Translations under genes and position numbers: made by a program
Shown here: piece after piece, positions 60,490 to 64,000 of the stretch
Layout of the letters: each line of letters starts with the position of its first letter
Numbering within the stretch: position 1 is the first letter of the stretch
The notes under the pieces: model-generated
Told to the model about the DNA's origin: nothing
Database searches by the model: none
What the model saw: the letters and a program-made list of their open reading frames with translations, nothing else
NCBI GenBank assembly: GCA_965153355.1
Contig: OZ231127.1
Coordinates: 77,624,001 to 77,688,000, forward strand
Direction of reading: 5' to 3'
Length of the DNA stretch: 64,000 nucleotides
Source: Flaccisagitta enflata
Lineage: Eukaryota > Chaetognatha > Sagittoidea > Aphragmophora

Positions 60490-60794
60490 ACGGCTACCCC
60501 AGTCGTGTTTGGGAGGGCAGGGGCAGTGTTTCAGGTCATTAGAGTGTTTGGACAGGAGCCTTGAGGCCAAAGACCGCATAACCACCGAACAAGGCCAACG
60601 CATTACAAGTCGCGTGCGGTCTTGAATACTAAACGACAAAAAAACTTAAAGACCAAAAGACAAAACAACTAAAAGCAGGAGCAGTAATGCAAAAAATGCC
60701 CAAAAACGCCGAAAAAAGCTAACGCGGACCGACCGACCGACCGACAGACCGACCAACCGACATAGCGGTTCATAGAGTCGCGTAGCTCGCGACT
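60490..60794 (+). mobile_element. F1 head fragment plus complete F1 element
   Basis: 60490-60545 is a head fragment (ACGGCTACCCCAGTCG, GGAGGGCAGGGGCAG). The complete copy is 60590-60794, with CAAGGCC, AGTCGCGTGC (60608-60617), CCGAAAAAAGCTAACGC, (GACC)n and tail AGTCGCGTAGCTCGCGACT. Confidence 0.72.
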
Positions 60795-60927
60795 TAAAAC
60801 GCTTTTCAAAGAAGACGCATCGTTGCTAATTCCTGTTTGCTCGACTTATCCTCATTTTAGGCTCACTTTTTTTGCTTTCTTCTTCACATGTCTCCTCTGC
60901 AGATGTCACATCAGATTTCCGTCACTT

Positions 60928-61125
<198 letters not shown>

Positions 61126-61153
61126 TTCAACTGATAGTGGGCGTTAGATTTAA

Positions 61154-62578
61154 CAAGGCCAACACCTTTAAGTCGCGTGCGAGACGATGGTAACTGAATT
61201 GACCTGACTCCTTATTGTATCACTTTATTGACTTAATCCAGACTTAAACCAGACTTAAACCACACTTTAACCAGACTTAAACCAGACTTAAACCAGACTT
61301 AAACCAGACTTAAACCAGACTCAAACCAGACTCAAACCAGACTCAAACCAGACTCAAACCAGACTCAAACCAGACTCAAACCAGACTCAAGCCAGACTCA
61401 AGCCAGACTCAAGCCAGACTCAAGCAAGACTCAAGCCAGACCCAAGCCAGACTCAAGCCAGACTCAAGCCAGACTCAAGCCAGACTCAAACTAGACTCAA
61501 ACTAAACTCAAACTAGACTTAAACCAGACCTAAACCAGACCTAAACCAGACTTAAACCAGACTTAAACCAGACTTAAACCAGACTTAAACTAGATCTTAA
61601 CCAAACTTAAACCAGACCTTAACCAAACTTAAATCAGATCTAAACCAGACTTAAAATGATGTAAAATGGAATGACTTATAGTGACTCAGAATGACAAAGA
61701 ATGACTTAAAATGACTAGAAATGACTTAAAATGATGTAAAATGACCGAAAATGACAAAAACTGCAATCACAAAAAAAATGACCTAAGTTGACTTAGAATG
61801 ACTTAGAATGACTTAGAATGACTAAAAATGACTTAAAATGACTTGAAAAGACATGAAACAGCGAAAAAATGCTAAACCTTACAGACTCGGACTGACTTAT
61901 AGTGACTCAGAATGACTTCTAGTGAATCAGAATGACTTCTAGTGACTCAGAATGACTTCTAGTGACTCAGAATGACTAAGAATGACTGAACTCTTAAACC
62001 AAACTTATACTAGACTAAAACCAGACTTAAACCAGACATAAACCAGACCAGAATCAGACATAAGCCAGACTTAAACCTGACCTAAAACAGACTTAAACCA
62101 GACTTAAACCAGATTTAAACCAGACTTTAACCAGACTTAAAATGACTTAGAATTACTAAGAATGACTTGAAATGAATTGAGATGATTTGAAATAACTTTA
62201 AATGGTGTAAAATGACAAAAACTTCAAAAGTCAAAAAATGACTTTGAGTGACTAAAAATGACTTAGAATGACTTAGGATGACTTAGGATGCCTTAGAATG
62301 ACTTTGAATAACTTAAAATGACTTAAAATGACTTATAAGGACATAAAACAACAAAAACTTCAAAAGTAAAAAAATGACTTAAAGTGACTTAGAATGACTT
62401 GGAATGACTTAGAAGGACTTAGAAGGACTTAGAATGACTTAGAATAACTTAAAATGACCTGAAATGACTTAAAATAACATAAAGCAACAAAAAAAAGCTA
62501 ACGAAAGCTAAGTGTGACCGACGGACCGACCGACAGACAGACGGACAGAGTGGGTCATAGAGTCGCGTGCACGCGACT
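61154..62578 (+). mobile_element. Large F1 element filled with 10-bp tandem repeats
   Basis: Head CAAGGCCAACACCTTT, motif AGTCGCGTGC (61171-61180), a (GACCGACGGACC) core just before the end, and a perfect hairpin tail AGTCGCGTGCACGCGACT (62561-62578), then A5. The 5' motif pairs perfectly with GCACGCGACT. The interior (61235-62480) consists of CCAGACTTAAA-type and AATGACTTAG-type units of 10-11 bp that alternate in blocks. No gene. Confidence 0.78.
61235..62480. repeat. CCAGACTTAAA / AATGACTTAG minisatellites
   Basis: Two related unit types sharing GACTTA. Block order is CCAGACTTAAA (61240-61650), AATGACTTA (61655-61990), CCAGACTTAAA (62000-62145), AATGACTTA (62150-62480). Confidence 0.9.
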
Positions 62579-62689
62579 AAAAATCGATTTTAGCATCATC
62601 GGAAATTTAATTCTGAACATGATTTTTGACTCTTAGTCAATGATGAACATCAAAATGCTACTAACGTTTTATGCAATGTTATTGAATTA

Positions 62690-62780
62690 AGTGACCGTCA
62701 AACGGACCGATCAACCTACCTACCGACCGACCGACCGATCAACTAGTATGACCTCTTATAGATGTGCGAGGACGAACAAA
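62690..62780 (+). mobile_element. F1 tail fragment
   Basis: (GACCGACC) core, CCTCTTATAGATGTGCGAGGACG and no head; resembles the AGATGCG subfamily of 494-1569. Confidence 0.5.
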
Positions 62781-63957
62781 ATAGGGGGGGGGGACAGAAG
62801 CACAGTTGAATACTGCGATAACGGGTACGGATATAAAAGTACCTATATAATCAGTTTATTCACATTTCAAAAATGTAGCAGTGACAAATGTGGACAAATA
62901 ACAACAAAGGAAAGACTATGCAGTTACGAATGCAGGAATAAGTAGATTTGACGCGAAAGTCATTATATTTTACAACTGTTTTAGTAGAATTTCATCTCCA
63001 TTGTGTCCTTTATAGCAGGATGTAATTGAAAGGCCTAGTCGCTTATGAATTGCATATGAATTGTGGATGGTTTATGCTTTGGAGGGCTCCAACATACGCA
63101 ATCCTGCGGACGCGTCACCGTAGAGAAAATCTATGCTCAATGATCATTATCCATTATCCTTGTGACAGCTGTCCGATATGCGAGACCATATTTTCGTCTT
63201 CTTTACGCACGTGATATCGGCAAAGAGTCTTTTTTTCTTTCTTTGCTTTCATTCCTGACTCTATATCTACGTGTTTTTTTTTTCGTTGTTGTTTTGTTTT
63301 TTAAGTGTGGGCGTTGCTTTGTTTTGCCTTGCTCAGTATTCGCATACGGGTACGGGTACGGGTACGTGGATATGTTCAGGCATTGGGTAAAAAGCCTTAA
63401 AACATAAATACTGACTAAAGGTAATGTATGGGCTTGCAATAACATGGAATATTCGATGTATGAAATTTTTTTATTTTTGTAGTATGTAATGTTCATGCGA
63501 CTGTTTGGCTAGTCGGATTTCTAATTTGCTGTATTTCTAATACGCTGTCATACTAATCAGTACCTTGGATTAGAATGTCCGGCGGTCGCATTAAGCTTGA
63601 TCTCGAATCTATCCTTTAAGGGTATGGTTTCTTAACAATGTTGCCCTCGGGTGATTTTTTGAATTTTGGTTAAATAGGTAACAATCATTTGCCCTTATCC
63701 ATTTGGTAAGCATTAGTGTTTTGGGTTAGACTCAGAATAGTTGTTTGCTGAATTAGTTTTGCTAGATGGAAACCTAGGAGTGATGCGCGTAGTAACTAGT
63801 CAGTGAGGGCTCACAAGGCCCTCTTCCATATTTGTCAGTGTGGGAATAGTGAGGGATATTGTTCCACCTGTCATGCTTGATTGGTTATACACAAATCTAA
63901 ACGTCTAAAACAAAACATCCACTCAAACCTAAGTCCACTTTTCACGGATGATAAACA

Positions 63958-63960
<3 letters not shown>
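62781..63960. other. Right flank, no gene seen
   Basis: Mostly AT-rich. 63345-63366 has three to four copies of CGGGTA. Open frames of 62-97 codons show no domain. Confidence 0.5.

Positions 63961-64000
<40 letters not shown>
63961..64000. repeat. (CT)n microsatellite at the window edge
   Basis: CT tract running off the end of the window. Confidence 0.97.

Noticed and set aside
63345-63366. Telomere-like repeat (CGGGTA)
   Set aside because: Only three to four units and internal; no extended array.

Overview
The window looks like non-genic or gene-poor nuclear DNA from an animal, probably an invertebrate. It carries long di-, tri- and tetranucleotide tracts, a 5'-truncated R2/NeSL-type non-LTR retrotransposon, a decayed Tc1/mariner relic, many small non-autonomous elements, and no operon-like coding. 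I cannot name the species. I found no intact host protein gene and recognise no RNA gene. Most long open frames are translations of microsatellites.

The dominant structure is one giant imperfect palindrome. The left arm (1570-30539, 28,970 bp) is reverse-complementary to the right arm (30708-57621, 26,914 bp), with a 168-bp spacer at 30540-30707. Paired landmarks include 1762-1985/57202-57425, 4557-4990/53850-54290, 12766-13574/47635-48411, 16065-16307/44886-45128 and 24714-24998/36249-36557. Some inspected stretches are almost identical between arms and others are clearly diverged. Each arm has private insertions: on the left an R2-like element, a small inverted-repeat element near 3082-3449, a segment near 8964-10100 and an inverted repeat at 11812-12219; on the right two small F1 elements, an approximately 610-bp insert at 56180-56790 and a replaced block at 48990-49615. 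The palindrome may be a real old inverted duplication, or two divergent haplotypes joined head to head by the assembler. The sequence alone does not settle this.

Two small element families, here called F1 and F2, are scattered through both arms and both flanks. F1 has a head CAAGGCCGG, a subterminal motif such as AGTCGCGGAC, a variable interior often containing (GACC/GACG)n, and a 3' hairpin tail such as AGTCGCGTGTCCGCGACT followed by about five A. The 5' motif and the 3' tail change together between subfamilies and stay complementary. F2 has a head GGTCAGCGGTACCC, a subterminal GGGCAGTGGCCCC and a tail GGGGCCGCTGCCC followed by A's. It often encloses roughly 21-bp degenerate repeats. The architecture resembles Helentron-associated or DINE-1-like elements, but no autonomous partner is visible. 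Three F1 copies have a precise or near-precise empty site in the opposite arm, each in a T/A homopolymer.

Layout: 1-489 minisatellite and CT tract; 494-1569 a large F1 element; 1570-30539 left arm; 30540-30707 apex; 30708-57621 right arm; 57622-64000 right flank with further F1/F2 copies, (GTT)n, (AAG)n, (CT)n and a 1.4-kb F1 element (61154-62578) packed with short tandem repeats.
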